A DNA stretch of 64,000 bases. Source: Henckelia pumila (Eukaryota > Streptophyta > Magnoliopsida > Lamiales > Gesneriaceae). The translations under genes were made by a program, and so were the position numbers. Every line of letters starts with the position of its first letter. Within the stretch, counting starts at the first letter, position 1. Under the pieces are notes generated by a model that saw only the letters and a program-made list of their open reading frames with translations, had not been told where the DNA came from and made no database searches. The stretch lies in NCBI RefSeq assembly GCF_033568475.1, contig NW_027331833.1, positions 4,588,001 through 4,652,000 of the forward strand, read 5' to 3'. Positions 1-12,595 of this stretch are shown one piece after another.

Positions 1-2060
1 AGCATCAACCGAAAGCCACATTCCTCCAAATATTATACGTGTTGCAAACAAATTCTTGAGAGGAAAAACACATCAAGTCCAAGAAGTGAAGAAATACACA
101 TCTGAAATAATTGAATAAGAAGTTCTGAAGCAAATAAAGGAATACTATATAGAATTCTGAAAATTACTATGGGGTATCTCACTGAAATAAAAACATGACT
201 CTCCAGATCAAGTGATTTCAGAGTAATGGAGGCATGTAATTAGCAAATTTCTATGAGTTAGCTTCCAATGCTGAAAATTTTTGAAGCTTTGAATTGGTGA
301 AATTGAATGAAATACCCAAAATTCAGTTGCAAAACAAATAGAAAAATGCTTCACGATTCTTAAAAAATAAGGTGATGATGTAAAACTGGTTGAAAGGTAT
401 CTGTGATTCTATCACCCACATTCAACATAAAGTTGAAGGAGACACAAATATTCTTGATAAACAAAACAGATGAAACTCAACAATAACACAACCGATAACA
501 CAATCCAAGTAAAAATCATGTCGAATGGTATAGGAAATAAAAAAGAGGCTCACCAAGAGAACGTAATTTCAGAGTTAGCTTCCTGACGCTTAACAAATTT
601 GAGGCATTGAATGATCGAAATTGAATGAGATATTCCAAAGCAAGCAACGCAAGAATAAGAAATGCAGAAACCCATGAGTCACAACAATTCTGAAGCAAAT
701 AAGACACAAAGTAAAATGGGTTAGCAGTTAGCGTCTATTCTCTACCCACGTTCTGAATCACGTTCGAGTTGTGGTGGTTTTTTTTTCCTATTTTGTTTGT
801 GCTGAAAAAAAAAATGACAGCAATTGGTACGATTTTGAATGTGCCATACAGTTTTCGTTAATGTCATATCAACGTACATACTTAATAGAATAGAAAGAGA
901 TATTACTAATTTAATCATGTCGAAGTAAACAATCAGAACATATTACTAATTTGATGCACTGAGGCACATCACCAGATCGGGATGCATCTTCAGAAGCAGA
1001 TCAAACATTTGTAATATTCCATTTTGGAAAGGCAAATACCACTGAAGAATCAGACATGTAATTTAAAATTTACATATAATATTATACGTAAATTTCAAAT
1101 TTAAAATCAATCTGTTGGCTGCTTGTGATTTGCATGGTTTTGTAATTTTCTTGGAAGCTAATGATGCAGACACCGAGAAACTAAAAGCTATGATCATGAC
1201 CTGGTCGTTAGATTAAGTAAATTTACTATAAATAATTGTTAGCACATATAAATTCGATTGATCCAAGCAACTCACTTAACTTACTCATAGTTCACATTTA
1301 ACACAAAGGTCAAATTGAGTAAAATTTACTGTGACTAAATACCAAAATGTTTGAACATTTGAGTTTGTTATTTTGTTAAACATGTTGTTTGCAGAAAATA
1401 ACAACACAACCGATTTACTATAAATAATTGCTAGCACATATAAATTCGATTGATTCAAGCAACTCACTCAACTTACTCATAGTTCACATTTAACACAAAG
1501 GTCAGATTCAGTAAAATTTACTGTGACTAAATACCAAAATGTTTGAACATTTGAGTTTGTTATTTTGTCAAACATGTTGTTTGCAGAAAATAACAACAGA
1601 ACCGATAGAAATACATAGAAATTCAATGAAATAAACATGCTAAGAGTGTAATTTCGGAGAGCATCACAATCGAAATAAAAGGTCTCACCATTTAATTTGC
1701 TAGAAATGCAAAGACGACGTCTGTAACTACACGGAGTTGTTATTGATGCTGAGATTTCCGAGTAACAAAGCCATGTAATTTGCAACTTTGAATGAGAGAC
1801 CGAGGACCATGAACTGGTTTGAAGCAGTAGAATCGTGGGAGTGCAGATAACGAAAGACGCATAATGAATTTGTATTGAAGAGGTGGAGAGCAGCAGTTTG
1901 TGGTTAGAAGTCTCATTTTCTTGCCCACGTTCAGCACAGAATTGCCGAGAAAGATTTTTGAGTTAATTTTTTGAAGGAAAATAGGAGCAGTTTTTGCGAG
2001 GGAAATTGGCCATACCAAACAAAAAGAAAGAAAACTGGACACACCAACGTACCAACAACG
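1..2060. other. Noncoding AT-rich region with diverged repeats
   Basis: I find no supportable gene here. Similar phrases recur: a 'cccacgttc'-like stretch near 410-440, 735-770 and 1915-1945, and a 'gaaattgaatga' stretch near 300 and 615. This suggests an old, diverged repeat of several hundred bases. The open frames present are short and show no recognisable domain. A clean tandem duplication at 1221-1604 is listed separately. Confidence 0.5.
1221..1604. repeat. Tandem duplication, 192-bp unit, two copies
   Basis: Two adjacent copies start at 1221 and 1413. Each runs from 'atttactataaataattg' through 'caagcaactcact' to the 'gcagaaaataacaac' stretch. They differ at only a few bases, so the duplication looks fairly recent. 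No coding potential is evident. Confidence 0.85.
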
Positions 2061-2945
2061 TACGAACAGTTATTATTGTAGGCTGAGGCTTAATTAAATA
2101 GTAAGACATATATATAGATTTGAATCCAAAATTTTAAGATTGATAAATTTTCATTCATTTCAATAATTTACCTACACCAATCTTTATATTTCAAAAAACA
2201 CTCTATACCAAAATTTTATCAAAATGGAAAAAAAATTCAATGAACTTTTTAGGGATTTGTTGATTATCCAAATGTAGACGAAAATACGAGTGAAAATTCT
2301 GGATTTTGTCAACAACAATCTCAATATACATGTCCCACAAGATATCCATCAAATTTCAACATTTTCTACACCCATCACCCTATTGTCAATTTGTCAAATT
2401 ACCCGAATGTTATGGGTAACGTCTCTTGAGCTCCGTTTTATACATGTCCCCCCGAAATATTGACAAATTAGCCAATATTTAATGCAAGTCTCGGCTCATG
2501 GAATATATCAGTTTCAGTCATCATTGATTCTATCAAATGATTCGAGAATGGTTAGTGTTGATGCAAATGACAATGATAAAAGGACATAAACACCTTCTTC
2601 GGTCTCAATATTAGAATTTCCTTCATTCTCAACACAAGCATAATTTAAGGCAACCGAGAGGGGCTACGAGCTAGTCCGATGGAGATCAAGGCAAGAGAAC
2701 AACATAAATAGTAGTAGATGATCTGCTCCTTGTTAATGCCTAGACAATTATAAGATAAGACCTGATAGTGGCTAATGTCAAGAAGGCCAGATAAGCCTTT
2801 TTGGAAACCGATTATAGCATGCTATAATACCAATCGAAAGAATGAAGCTAAAAAGAAATAAATAAAAAGCGTTGTTGTTAGTGAAAAAGAACGTGACTAG
2901 ATACATTAGAATCTACAATAAATAGTATACTGACCGACTGAACGG
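2061..2945. other. Intergenic, nothing recognised
   Basis: This stretch is AT-rich sequence without a convincing ORF, RNA gene or transposon terminus. I see nothing to annotate. Confidence 0.4.
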
Positions 2946-3430
2946 ATGGAGTGACGAGGATTTGATGATGCAGACACATAGAGAATACAAGACACTTACA
3001 AATCTGTTTTCTAATATGAGCATATGTAAAAAAAAATTGTCAAAAGTAGTTCAATGTATGTTCCACAATCATCAGGTTGTTCGGCTTCAAAGAATGCAAG
3101 AACCTTCGAATCATCAAGAGCACATACAGACTCGCCATATCCAAACACGTACAACTATTGATATGGATGATAGTACATGATGCCCGATCTCATCTTATTG
3201 GGACAGAAGCCAGCAAAGAGGAAAGACAGAGAAAAAAAAAACAACTCAAATTGAAGAAGCGAATTAGACTGTGCAACAGTCATTATCACAATTGGAGGAA
3301 TATAACAAAAATAAGAAAGTGGAACAACTCATTCAAGTATATCAAATCCTCATAATGGACACACGAGCTATGCATGACAGACGGATAACTTCAGAACCAT
3401 ATCACGATCGATATGTGAGCAGATCAAGAA
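2946..3430 (+). pseudogene. Possible remnant of a NAM-associated/Harbinger-accessory-type protein
   Basis: Three overlapping short frames on the plus strand read like one frameshifted gene. In one frame, near 3180-3230, the residues LGQKPAKRKDREKK resemble the conserved 'GQKxAKRK' stretch of plant NAM-associated C-terminal proteins, many of which are accessory proteins of PIF/Harbinger transposons. After a shift, the frame near 3271-3420 continues with a charged helix containing LIQVYQILIMDTRAMHDRR, which fits the tail of that family. No intact start, N-terminal domain or full frame is visible. The identification rests on one short motif and could be wrong. Confidence 0.3.
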
Positions 3431-4479
3431 AACTTCGAATGTGTTGTGGATTTCTTTATTTTATTTATTTAATGTGGTTTGTAATTTATTTTTTCATGTC
3501 ATGCATTTTAGTTTTTTCATCTGATTTATTTTAGTTTCTAATTTGACAAACCTTCGTGTTACTATTGTATCATTTGTTTTAAATGAAAATTTAATATTAA
3601 ATTAATTGTACTCGTCGTTATGAACTAGCCATTACCAATTAGCAGTTAATATCAAAATATATACATAAATTCAATATTAAATGAAAAACGTTTATTAAAA
3701 AATTATAAGTTAAATTAATTTAATTAAAGATAAACTTAAAAAATATAATAATTTTATTTAAATGAAAATAAATGAATAAAAGTAAAGTGACAGTGAAACC
3801 AATAAATATTTGATTAATTAGATATTTGATAATGAAATATGTGAAATAATGAATCTACAAATATTCGAGAGATGGGAGCACAACATGGTTCAGTACGTGC
3901 TACCCCCAGGGTAGTACCCAAAAACTGATCTGAGCCGTCTAGATCAACTTGGGGGTGCTACCTTGAGGGTAGCATCGACCCATCCGTGGATAGAAAGATA
4001 CAAAATTGCTTCTCATTTTTATTAGTCGACCCATCAACGGCACTATACCCAACAAGTTTCAAAACTCCATGTTTAGTACACAAAGCGATTTCAACGGTTC
4101 TTTTTAGATATTCAAATATCACTTTGACGTAAGTTTTTCGAGACAATTATAAAATTAATCTCATCACACGAGAAAATGACTATTCATAATCAACACCTCT
4201 ATCAATTTTAGGGTTTACAAGCATTAGCATTGCCACAAAAAAAGGCATATGATTAATTAAGGATGACATAAACACATACTTTAAATTATGATTAAATCTG
4301 TAGCTCAATCATCTCCTTTCTCATAAACACATAGCAATCAATGCTTAAAATCCGTCCATCAATCAAAGTCGATATATTCGACGGTATGTCATAATACTAA
4401 ATCCAAGCTAGGATTTAAAATTGATCAACGTTTGCAAATCCAAATAAAATCAACAAAATGAGATGGAGGAGTCATTATG
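3431..4479. other. Intergenic AT-rich DNA
   Basis: There is no supportable gene. A small paired-hairpin repeat at 3896-3978 is listed separately. The minus-strand frame at 3958-4146 overlaps that repeat and shows no domain. Confidence 0.4.
3896..3978. repeat. Pair of GTGCTACCC hairpins
   Basis: Two short inverted repeats lie close together: 'gtgctaccc...gggtagtac' near 3897-3918 and 'ggtgctacc...gggtagcat' near 3953-3977. About 35 bases containing 'gagccgtctagatc' separate them. The arrangement looks like part of a small non-autonomous transposon, but I could not fix its ends. Confidence 0.45.
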
Positions 4480-4634
4480 GGTTAGTCTATGCTACACCAA
4501 GAGTGTTTCTCTCCCTATTTCAATACCATTAGATCACGTGGAACTCCTATATTTTTATGGAAATTGACATATATGTTGATGATCCAATGATTGATATTTG
4601 ACCACATCATGAGGGGAGAAGTACTACATATGTA
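4480..4634 (+). mobile_element. MITE family A, copy 1
   Basis: About 155 bp beginning 'ggttagtctatgctac' match the reverse complement of 14922-15084 over their whole length, with scattered substitutions. The ends form a short imperfect inverted repeat around TATGYTACA. Size, AT content and dispersed inverted copies fit a miniature inverted-repeat element. No target duplication was certain, so the superfamily is open. Confidence 0.65.
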
Positions 4635-4735
4635 ACATAAAATAATACAGTCATTATATATGTCAATGAAATTAATGTAAATGTTTTCTCATTAAATATT
4701 TTTGCAATTTGTTTATATATTCATCAGCCTAATTA

Positions 4736-4920
4736 GGGTATCCGCAACCCCAGCTGCTTCCCAACTTTTTTAGTAGGGAAGAAGCTGAACCTGCAGGCTG
4801 CTGCGTTGCAGCCTGTAGGTTTAATATAGGCAGCTGAAGCTCGCGTCAGCATTAATTGTTTAGAAATTTTTTTTATTTTTAATTTGATTTGTGGTTCCTT
4901 TAATCACAGAATCCATGGGT

Positions 4921-4955
<35 letters not shown>

Positions 4956-5333
4956 AAATGAAATGTTAGCATTATTTAATTAATCATCATTTTACATTAA
5001 TTTACATAATCAATCTAAAATACTAAAATATAATTAATCAAAGATTAATTAATTACATAAAAAATTAAAATTTAATTTATTAATTTTTTTTCGTATTTAG
5101 CATTATTTAATTAAAATTAATTTTACTTTATTATAAAAATTAAATTTAAATTATTTAATAAATAAGAATTATATAATATGTATAGAATTGATTAGTGAGA
5201 CTCCAAAAAAGTTAGTTGTTGGGTTTACGATTGTGGAAAAAAATTATAAAAATTTTATTTTGTGATATGAATGATGTGTTATAGTAGGTCCCACGATGAA
5301 GTTGGGTTTTTTAGTTCAGGATTGCGGTTACCC
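4736..5333. mobile_element. PIF/Harbinger-like MITE with TTA target duplication
   Basis: The element starts GGGTATCCGCAA and ends with the inverted partner TTGCGGTTACCC, giving an imperfect terminal inverted repeat. TTA flanks both ends (4733-4735 and 5334-5336), matching the 3-bp TWA duplication of PIF/Harbinger transposons. The interior is AT-rich and noncoding and includes a (TA)n run at about 4924-4950. At 598 bp it cannot encode a transposase, so it would be mobilised in trans. Confidence 0.75.
4924..4950. repeat. (TA)n microsatellite
   Basis: This is an uninterrupted TA dinucleotide run inside the MITE at 4736-5333. Confidence 0.9.
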
Positions 5334-5391
5334 TTATTAGTTTTATATACAACCATATAGCTAGCTAGATCTGCAAATTGAGAATAGGTTC

Positions 5392-5975
5392 AAATCAGTG
5401 TTTTAAAAACCGAACCGGACCGGCCGGTTTGACCGGTTCGACCGGGAACAGGTCAATGGTTCGGTCCGGAATACCCTTAAAAATCGTTTTAACGGTTCAA
5501 CTGCTCAGAACCAGTCAAGAACCGGTCAAAACCGATCGAACCGGCCAAGAACCGGTCCCAAGAACCGGCCAGAAAACCGGTTGAACCGGTTTTCGAATTT
5601 TTTTATTTTTTTTAAATTGTTTTTTTAATTTTAAAATCTTAATTTAATATTTTATTATATATATATGCACATGATTATTCGTTAAAAATAATATTTTTTT
5701 ATTATTATATTTTTTTAATTAATTTATTTATTTTTAAAAATATAGTATATATAACTATAATTAATATTTTGAATATATTTATATAGTTATTTATTTTTTA
5801 AAGTATGATAAATATATTTTTGTTTATTTATATACATCTTTTAGATTTTTAAAATTTAAAAGATATTATTAATTATATTATATTATATAAACGGTTTTCC
5901 GGTCCGACCGTCCCGTTAAAACGATCGAACCGGTTGAACTATTTTTTTAAGATAGATCGATTCGATCACTGATTT
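5392..5975. mobile_element. ACCGG-rich element with 9-bp inverted ends
   Basis: The word AAATCAGTG at 5392-5400 is exactly mirrored by CACTGATTT at 5967-5975. Just inside are two GC-rich blocks (about 5408-5596 and 5890-5960) built from short repeats of 'accggtt', 'cgaccgg' and 'gaaccgg', facing each other around an AT-rich core. This matches a common plant class of non-autonomous elements with ACCGG-repeat subterminal regions. The open frame at 5378-5584 is a by-product of the repeats and is not a gene. Confidence 0.6.
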
Positions 5976-6013
5976 AGTTATAAATACATTGGTTCAAATC
6001 TCGGGAAAACCCG

Positions 6014-6060
6014 ACACTGGGCCAAGTAATGGAATAACACTGGGCCAAGTAATGGAATAA
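6014..6060. repeat. 23-bp tandem repeat, two copies
   Basis: The unit 'cactgggccaagtaatgg' plus 'aataa' occurs twice head to tail, starting at 6015 and 6038. It lies just downstream of a 'ggttcaaatc' word that looks like a tRNA B box, but no SINE body could be traced. Confidence 0.8.
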
Positions 6061-7201
6061 TAATTAATAGTAGGGATAGTACAATGAGAAATAAATGTGT
6101 AGTTTGACAAATCTTCATTTTTATTTATTTTGGCAAAAAAAAAAAAAACCTTTGGGTTAGGCTTTGTGTCGGTGCATTGGATACGGTTCCTACGTATATT
6201 ATCTCATTTTATAATTTACCCATACAAATAAAATAATATCTATTCATAAAAAATTTGTTCAAAATGTATATGACCTCTATCTCTGAAATTTATAATTTAA
6301 AAATGATATATAATTAATTATACATCATTGTATCCCATTATTATTATTTTTTTTGAAAATCATAGTACCCCATATTGATTTTTCAAGATATATTTCTGAC
6401 TCTATGTACGTAATTTTGACGAAAAATATATGTAGGTTGCATTTGGATACGAATATTTTGATTTTATGAAATGTTTGAAAGAAAATTTAAAAAATGACTC
6501 TATATAGTAATAAATTTAAAATCTGTTACAACAATTCAAAACAGGTAGTTGAGATTCAAAATTAATTGTTAAGTGAATTTACTCAAACAAACCAAATGTC
6601 AAACATTCATAACGACGTTTCTTTTTTACTCTTCGATGATGCCGACTTTCCTCTTATTGTCAAATAGAATTCAGGAAACAAACCAAATGATTTGTGTTTT
6701 TTTTATTTAAAATTCTTATTTTCAAATCCATGAATTCAAATACAACCTTAAATATAATTATATTTTAAGAATTAATTAAGTTCCATAATTTATTTTTATT
6801 ATTTAAGAACCTCAAAAGAGTAATAAAACTCAAAATGCACCCAACGTCTCAAATTTGAGACGAGATCTTCGATTCAAAATGCCCCGATGACACATTTATA
6901 ATCCAACAGCTGGAATCAATAGATAGCAGAAATATAAGATCTAAGATCCAAAACCAAAAGCGACCTTCACCTGCTCGTTACTAAAACTGCCGACACCACT
7001 CCTACCAATAGAAATCCACCACGTGTTAAAACGCTAAAAATATTTAAAAACGCGGTTTCTCGTCTCCTAGCACCAACACGCTTTAGTGTGTGTATTGAAG
7101 TGTATCGGTGTGTGTGTGTATTTCACATTTTCCCCAGCTATATACTGAGAATCTGCGATAAATATCCTCATTTTGGGAGAAAAGGGAAACCAGTTGGGAA
7201 G
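6061..7201. other. Intergenic region upstream of the MFS gene
   Basis: No gene is seen. The last 200 bases should hold the promoter and 5' leader of the gene starting at 7202. A 'cacgtg' G-box-like word lies near 7020. I see no clear TATA box. Confidence 0.4.
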
Positions 7202-10200
7202 ATGGAGCTCTTTTACTATCTGGTTTTTGGGGCTTTGGCTGCGGTGGTGGCAGCTTTGGAGTTCAGCAAAACCAACAAAGATCGGATTAATACTTCCTCT
7301 GTCTTTGAATCGTTCAAGAACAATTACTTGCTTGTTTATTCGCTCATGATGGGTAGGTGAAATCTGTTGTTTTATTTGGGATCATGGGGGAGGGTGATTG
7401 CTTCGGCATTTTGTGTCTGAGTGTGATTTGATTTGGTCAATGTTGTTGCTTTGTGGCTTTTGATTTGATTTATATTTGATTTCCTTCTTTCGCGGTTCGA
7501 TTTCGTTTTGACTGTTCGTTTGTGCTCGGGTTTTCCTCTGTGCATGCTTTAGATCCACTCGATGCGGGGTTTGTGCGAGGTGATTTGGGGGAAATGAGCT
7601 GTTGATTTGTGTTTATTGTTAGTGAATTGGTGGTTGCGATGAGTGATCTGTTGTAGTGAGAGCTTGGACTTTTGGGATTCGAGCTATATGTTTTGAATCT
7701 GATGTTTGTCGGTTGTACTGAACTTGATGGAATATTGGTGGATCTAGGATGTTGGTTTTTTAGGTTTGTGATTTTGGCTGAGGAATTTATGGTGTTCGGA
7801 GTGTTGGATTTGTGGAGTTTTATTTGGATTTTAGAAGAGTGAGAGAAGCCTTAATTGCTTGAATTATTGGTTTTGATCCTATGATTTATTGTAGACAAAT
7901 GGAGTTGAATGTCATCCTTGAACTACTAAGTACTGATTATTTTAGTAGTTGTATAATGAGGAATGTACTTTTGTGCTCAGATTTCATCAATGCTTTGTAT
8001 GTTTCGAAAAAAGTAATTAAGACGACGATGCAATCTGCATGATTTTCTGGTGATGGGGAGCTTAATCAGTTCCGTTTTTGGTCCTGGGAAAGTTTTGTGG
8101 ATTATAATTCTTTCCTCTTCAAATATTTTGGTCCTTCGAAATACTTGCAAACAATTATTCTTGATCGTGCTGACAGTTGATTTCCACGTGAAACAGCTGG
8201 TGACTGGCTGCAGGGTCCATATGTTTACTACCTTTACACTACTTATGGTTTTGGAAAAGGTGAAATTGGACAGCTCTTCATCGCTGGATTTGGGTCTTCC
8301 ATGTTGTTTGGTACTATTGTTGGATCTCTGGCAGATAAACAGTATGGCATCCTCTTGAAATAAAGTATATTTGTAACCATTCTGAGAACTTATCTTATTC
8401 GAGTATTATGATGAAATTGCAGGGGGCGCAAGAGAGCATGCATTACTTACTGCATCACGTATACACTGAGCTGCATCACCAAGCATTCTCCTCAGTACAA
8501 AGTTCTGATGGTTGGACGTGTTTTGGGTGGCATTGCCACATCGCTTTTGTTTTCTTCTTTTGAGTCATGGCTTGTGGCAGAGCACTTCAAGGTTAAGGAA
8601 CTTGTCTCTACCTTTTTCTATCATCTTGTTTCTTTGTGCATCTGGAAAATTGTATCTGCTAATTTTCTAGGTACTAAAATGAAAAATCTGTATTTATTAT
8701 ACTTATCAACTAATTTATTGTTGAGTTTAGAAATGACTGGCTTCTGGATTAGTTATTGATTGAAATCTTTGATTGTTGATATATTTGCAGAGGGGTTTTG
8801 ATCAGCAATGGCTCTCATTAACTTTCTCCAAGGCAATATTTCTCGGCAATGGTCTTGTTGCCATTTTAGCTGGGTTGTTCGGAAATCTGCTGGTTGATAC
8901 CTTGAACCTTGGACCCGTATCACCCTTTGATGCTGCTGCCATATTCCTAGCCATCGGAATGGCTGTAATATTAGCGTCATGGACAGAGAACTATGGAGAC
9001 ACCTCAGAGAGCAAGGACTTGCTTGCTCAGTTCAAGGGCGCAGCTGTAGCAATTGCCTCAGGTATTCTTGAATTTTTTGCATGAAGAATCTTCCATTAAT
9101 GAATCAGTACCGCTGTAAAGAGACGTAAAAGGTTGCCTTTCTTGGAATCTCATCTCTTCATTTAATCACCAAAGAATTTAAAGAAGACAATTCAGTATAA
9201 CCTGATTTAGATGCTTTTCAGCAGCTCCCCTTGAACTTCGGTTGTTTACTTGATTTGTTTTGCTGTCACCAAAACAGCAAAACTTGCTACATATTTCCAT
9301 CTCTTGTTTAATTTTGGAACTTGATATTTGTCAGATGAGAAAATTGCGTTGCTTGGTGCAATACAGTCTTTGTTTGAAGGTTCGATGTACACATTTGTGT
9401 TCCTCTGGACACCTGCTCTTAGTCCAAATGACGAGGATATTCCGCATGGGTTTATTTTTGCCACTTTTATGCTGGCTTCAATGTTGGGAAGCACAATTGC
9501 AGCTCGTTTGTTGGCCCGCAATACGGTTAAAGTAGAGAGCTACATGCAGATTGTTTTTGTTATATCTTCTGCCTCGCTTTTGCTCCCCATAATGACCACT
9601 GTATGTCTGGGTTTCTTATATTATTCACATGATTATATATTGTTGGACAATATTAACTTGTTACTGCTCTATGACAGTTCTTCATAACTCCTTCAAACGT
9701 GAAAGGGGGTGGTATCACATTCTCAGGCTGTCTCCAGCTTCTTGGTTTCTGTACTTTTGAAGCTTGTGTGGGTATCTTCTGGCCATCCATCATGAAGATG
9801 AGATCCCAATACATACCCGAGGAGGCCCGAAGCACCATCATGAACTTCTTCCGCATCCCACTAAACATCTTTGTCTGCATCGTGCTGTACAATGTAAGTC
9901 TGTCGCAATTTCCCCATTTGCGTCCCCCCCACCCCCCAGAAGTATTCTCTATCGCCGAAGATTTGCATAATGATTCAAACAACACGTATTTTCTATATGA
10001 AATTTTAGTTTTTTTCTTCCACACCCTGCCCAAATATCTGTATGTGATCCAAATCAGTCTTCCTATGAAGGTAGATTGCAACTTGCGGATCCAGTTGGGT
10101 ATTTTAAAAAAAAAAATTGATAAAAAGAATGTGATCTAGGTGATTTATGCATGGAAGTGAATTCAGATGACAAAATGTCATTTCAAGATTACGATTTTGA

Positions 10201-10525
10201 TGTTCCCGCTGACTAATGGATGCTAACAATCTCAATTTTTGTAGGTTAACGCATTTCCAATCACGGTTATGTTTGGTATGTGCTCCATCTTTCTCTTCGT
10301 GGCCTCAATCCTACAAAAACGGCTATCGGCAATTGGAGACAAGCCAAGTAAGTAAACATAACATGTTGCCAACGATGACAACTCTTTCGAAGTCTAATGC
10401 GGTAAAATTTCAAAATCTCTATGCTCCCTTTTCTGATGTCTGTTTTTTCTTCATTTCCAGAGACAGAAGAATGGACCTCATTGAAAGAAAGAAACACCGA
10501 GGCTGAGCCATTAGATTCTGCTTGA
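7202..10525 (+). CDS. Major facilitator, MFSD5/MOT2 (molybdate-anion transporter) family
   Basis: Eight exons join in frame: 7202-7352, 8197-8341, 8423-8591, 8791-9061, 9335-9600, 9678-9893, 10245-10347 and 10461-10525. They give 461 residues, the normal family length, with GT/AG borders throughout. The start is the ATG before MELFYYLVFGALAAVVAALE, a typical first membrane segment. Family landmarks follow: NYLLVYSLMMAGDWLQGPY, ADKQGRKRA at the loop typical of MFS proteins, the FESWLVAEH segment, SIMKMRSQYIPEEARSTIMN and a hydrophilic tail ending in PLDSA. About 11-12 membrane segments are expected. Proteins of this family are annotated as molybdate-anion transporters after work on algal MOT2; transport by plant members is inferred. 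No frameshift or stop is seen, so the gene appears intact. The 845-bp first intron is GT-rich. Confidence 0.93.
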
Positions 10526-12595
10526 TGGTTTTATATAATCTTTTCATTATGTTGAAGTACCCATTTAGCAATTTTATCCAATACGTATTATTTTTTGATG
10601 ATTTATTTTTAGTTCAAGTGTATAATATGTCAACCATTTGTTCACTCAAAGGTTCTCTTCATATAAACACTTTCAGGTAATCTTATTTTTTTTTTTAACT
10701 TTATATTATGATTTTTATTGAAACTAATGATGGGACTTTTTACAAAAACATGGTTGAACATTTTCTGGAACTGAATATTTGTTGTGCTCCCCAACAAACA
10801 TATTACAATATTCATGTCCCAACAGAAAATTATTTGATGCATCAACATATTACTGCCTCTCCCACATATTCAATATTCATAATATACAAAATAATACATG
10901 AATACATTGTTGTTGCTCATATAGCTGGAGCATTACTTGTTCATGATCTACAGCCTCTGCATATATATTCCGCCAATTTATTTCTTCAGAAATTACGGAT
11001 CATGGATCGTGTAGATCGATCTGGATTTTCGAACATTTGAAATAATGTTGAGAACTTCGAAATTTGGAGGATGAATGGAAAATGCTACAAATATAGAACG
11101 AAAGAACAAGTAAAAAAAAAGGTAGAAAGTGGAAGGATAAATGAAATATTGAATATGTAATTATAGGAATTTTTTTTTTCCTGTTAAAAACAGCTGTTAA
11201 ATAAAGGCTAAACAATATATCATTTATTGATTTTGATTTGTTATTAATATATTTTATTGTTTTTTTTTTAAAAAAAGAAAACCTTGTTAAGTGTATTAAC
11301 TTTTAAATTTTTTTATTTTTTAAACTTAGAAGTGCTAAAAGAGACGCAAATGATCAAGTCGCTTAATGATTTATTCGAAATTCAATTCGATAAAAGCTCG
11401 AAATTCAATTTGATAAAAGCTTGTTTGAGTTTGTTTAATAAAGCTTGTTAAAGTAAACAAATCAAGATTAAGCTTTACAAATTCAGTTCGTTAGTAATAT
11501 CGTAAATCATTTTTTAGATGGAAAACATTATTATTTTTCCCATGAAAAATTTTTAGTACTCATGAAAAAATATATTAAAAAAATCGATTAAATTTATTTA
11601 TTAGAAATAAAAACTACAAATTTTAATAAGAATATTATAATTTTTTCTAAATATAAAATTTAGTTTTTAATTAATAATGAATATTTAAATTTATAATTAT
11701 ATTTATTAAGTTTGATTATGTTCGATAAAATCTCGAATAAGCTCGTGAGTAATGTATATATTCATTAAGTAAAACTGAAACTTGAGCTTGTATAAGTTAT
11801 AAACGAGTCAAAACCAAACATTGAAGAATTCGACAAGCCACAAAATATATCATTTTTAATATAAGTAATTAAACTATCTTTCAAATACTAATTTTCCATT
11901 CGATTACAAGGACTATTCATTCTTAATAATCTTTGTAACATAAAATATTATTTTTACTATAATAGTTTCGATCGATAAAATTAAAATCAAAGTTAAAGTC
12001 AAAATCACGAACTTATAAACTAACCAATATGAACCATCTTACTAAAATTATCACCAAAATCGAAGCTTCAACATTCACTCATACCAAAATTTAAGGGGGC
12101 GAAACCGGTGAGAGTTTGTGTTATACTCCCATATATTTGTATGATTGTATATATTCATGCTAACATCTCGTTGTAAAATAAAAGTTATTGATATACCTCG
12201 TATTTTTTAAATAAAATACTCATACGAACATTTTGTATAAAAACAAAATCGAGAGTGCTATTTCTTCTATATATATATATATATATATAAACTCACTCTG
12301 TGAAGCTGACTCGCCGCCACTTCTCACTTCACTTCGCATCAGCCTTCTTGCTTGAGCGGTGTCAGCTACTCTTGTCCGAGATACCATCAGATAAATTATT
12401 GATATCTTTCTATATATCTAGAAATTTTACAGTTTACCGGATTTTTAAAAGAATCTTTTTTAAAAAAAATAAAATTATCTTATTTACTAAAGAAATTTTA
12501 TATTATATATGTACAACTACGTGAATGTTTGATGGACATTGAATGGATAAGTAACCAAAAGAAAACTGATAGATAAGATAACCAAACAAAAAAAT
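10526..12595. other. Intergenic, AT-rich
   Basis: No supportable gene. The plus-strand frame at 10708-11040 has no recognisable domain. Between about 11350 and 11830 there are repeated 'aaagctcg', 'aaagcttg' and 'aagctcgtga' words in both orientations, probably a decayed non-autonomous transposon. A (TA)n run lies near 12271-12289, shortly before the next gene. Confidence 0.4.

Noticed and set aside
1740-2042. 100-residue minus-strand frame with KLHGFVTRKS
   Set aside because: A short PPR-like phrase in a repeat region. No second repeat motif or start context supports a PPR gene.
9653-10081. 142-residue minus-strand frame
   Set aside because: It is the antisense shadow of MFS exon 6 and its following intron and has no domain.
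10708-11040. 110-residue plus-strand frame
   Set aside because: Composition and lack of any domain suggest a chance frame downstream of the MFS gene.
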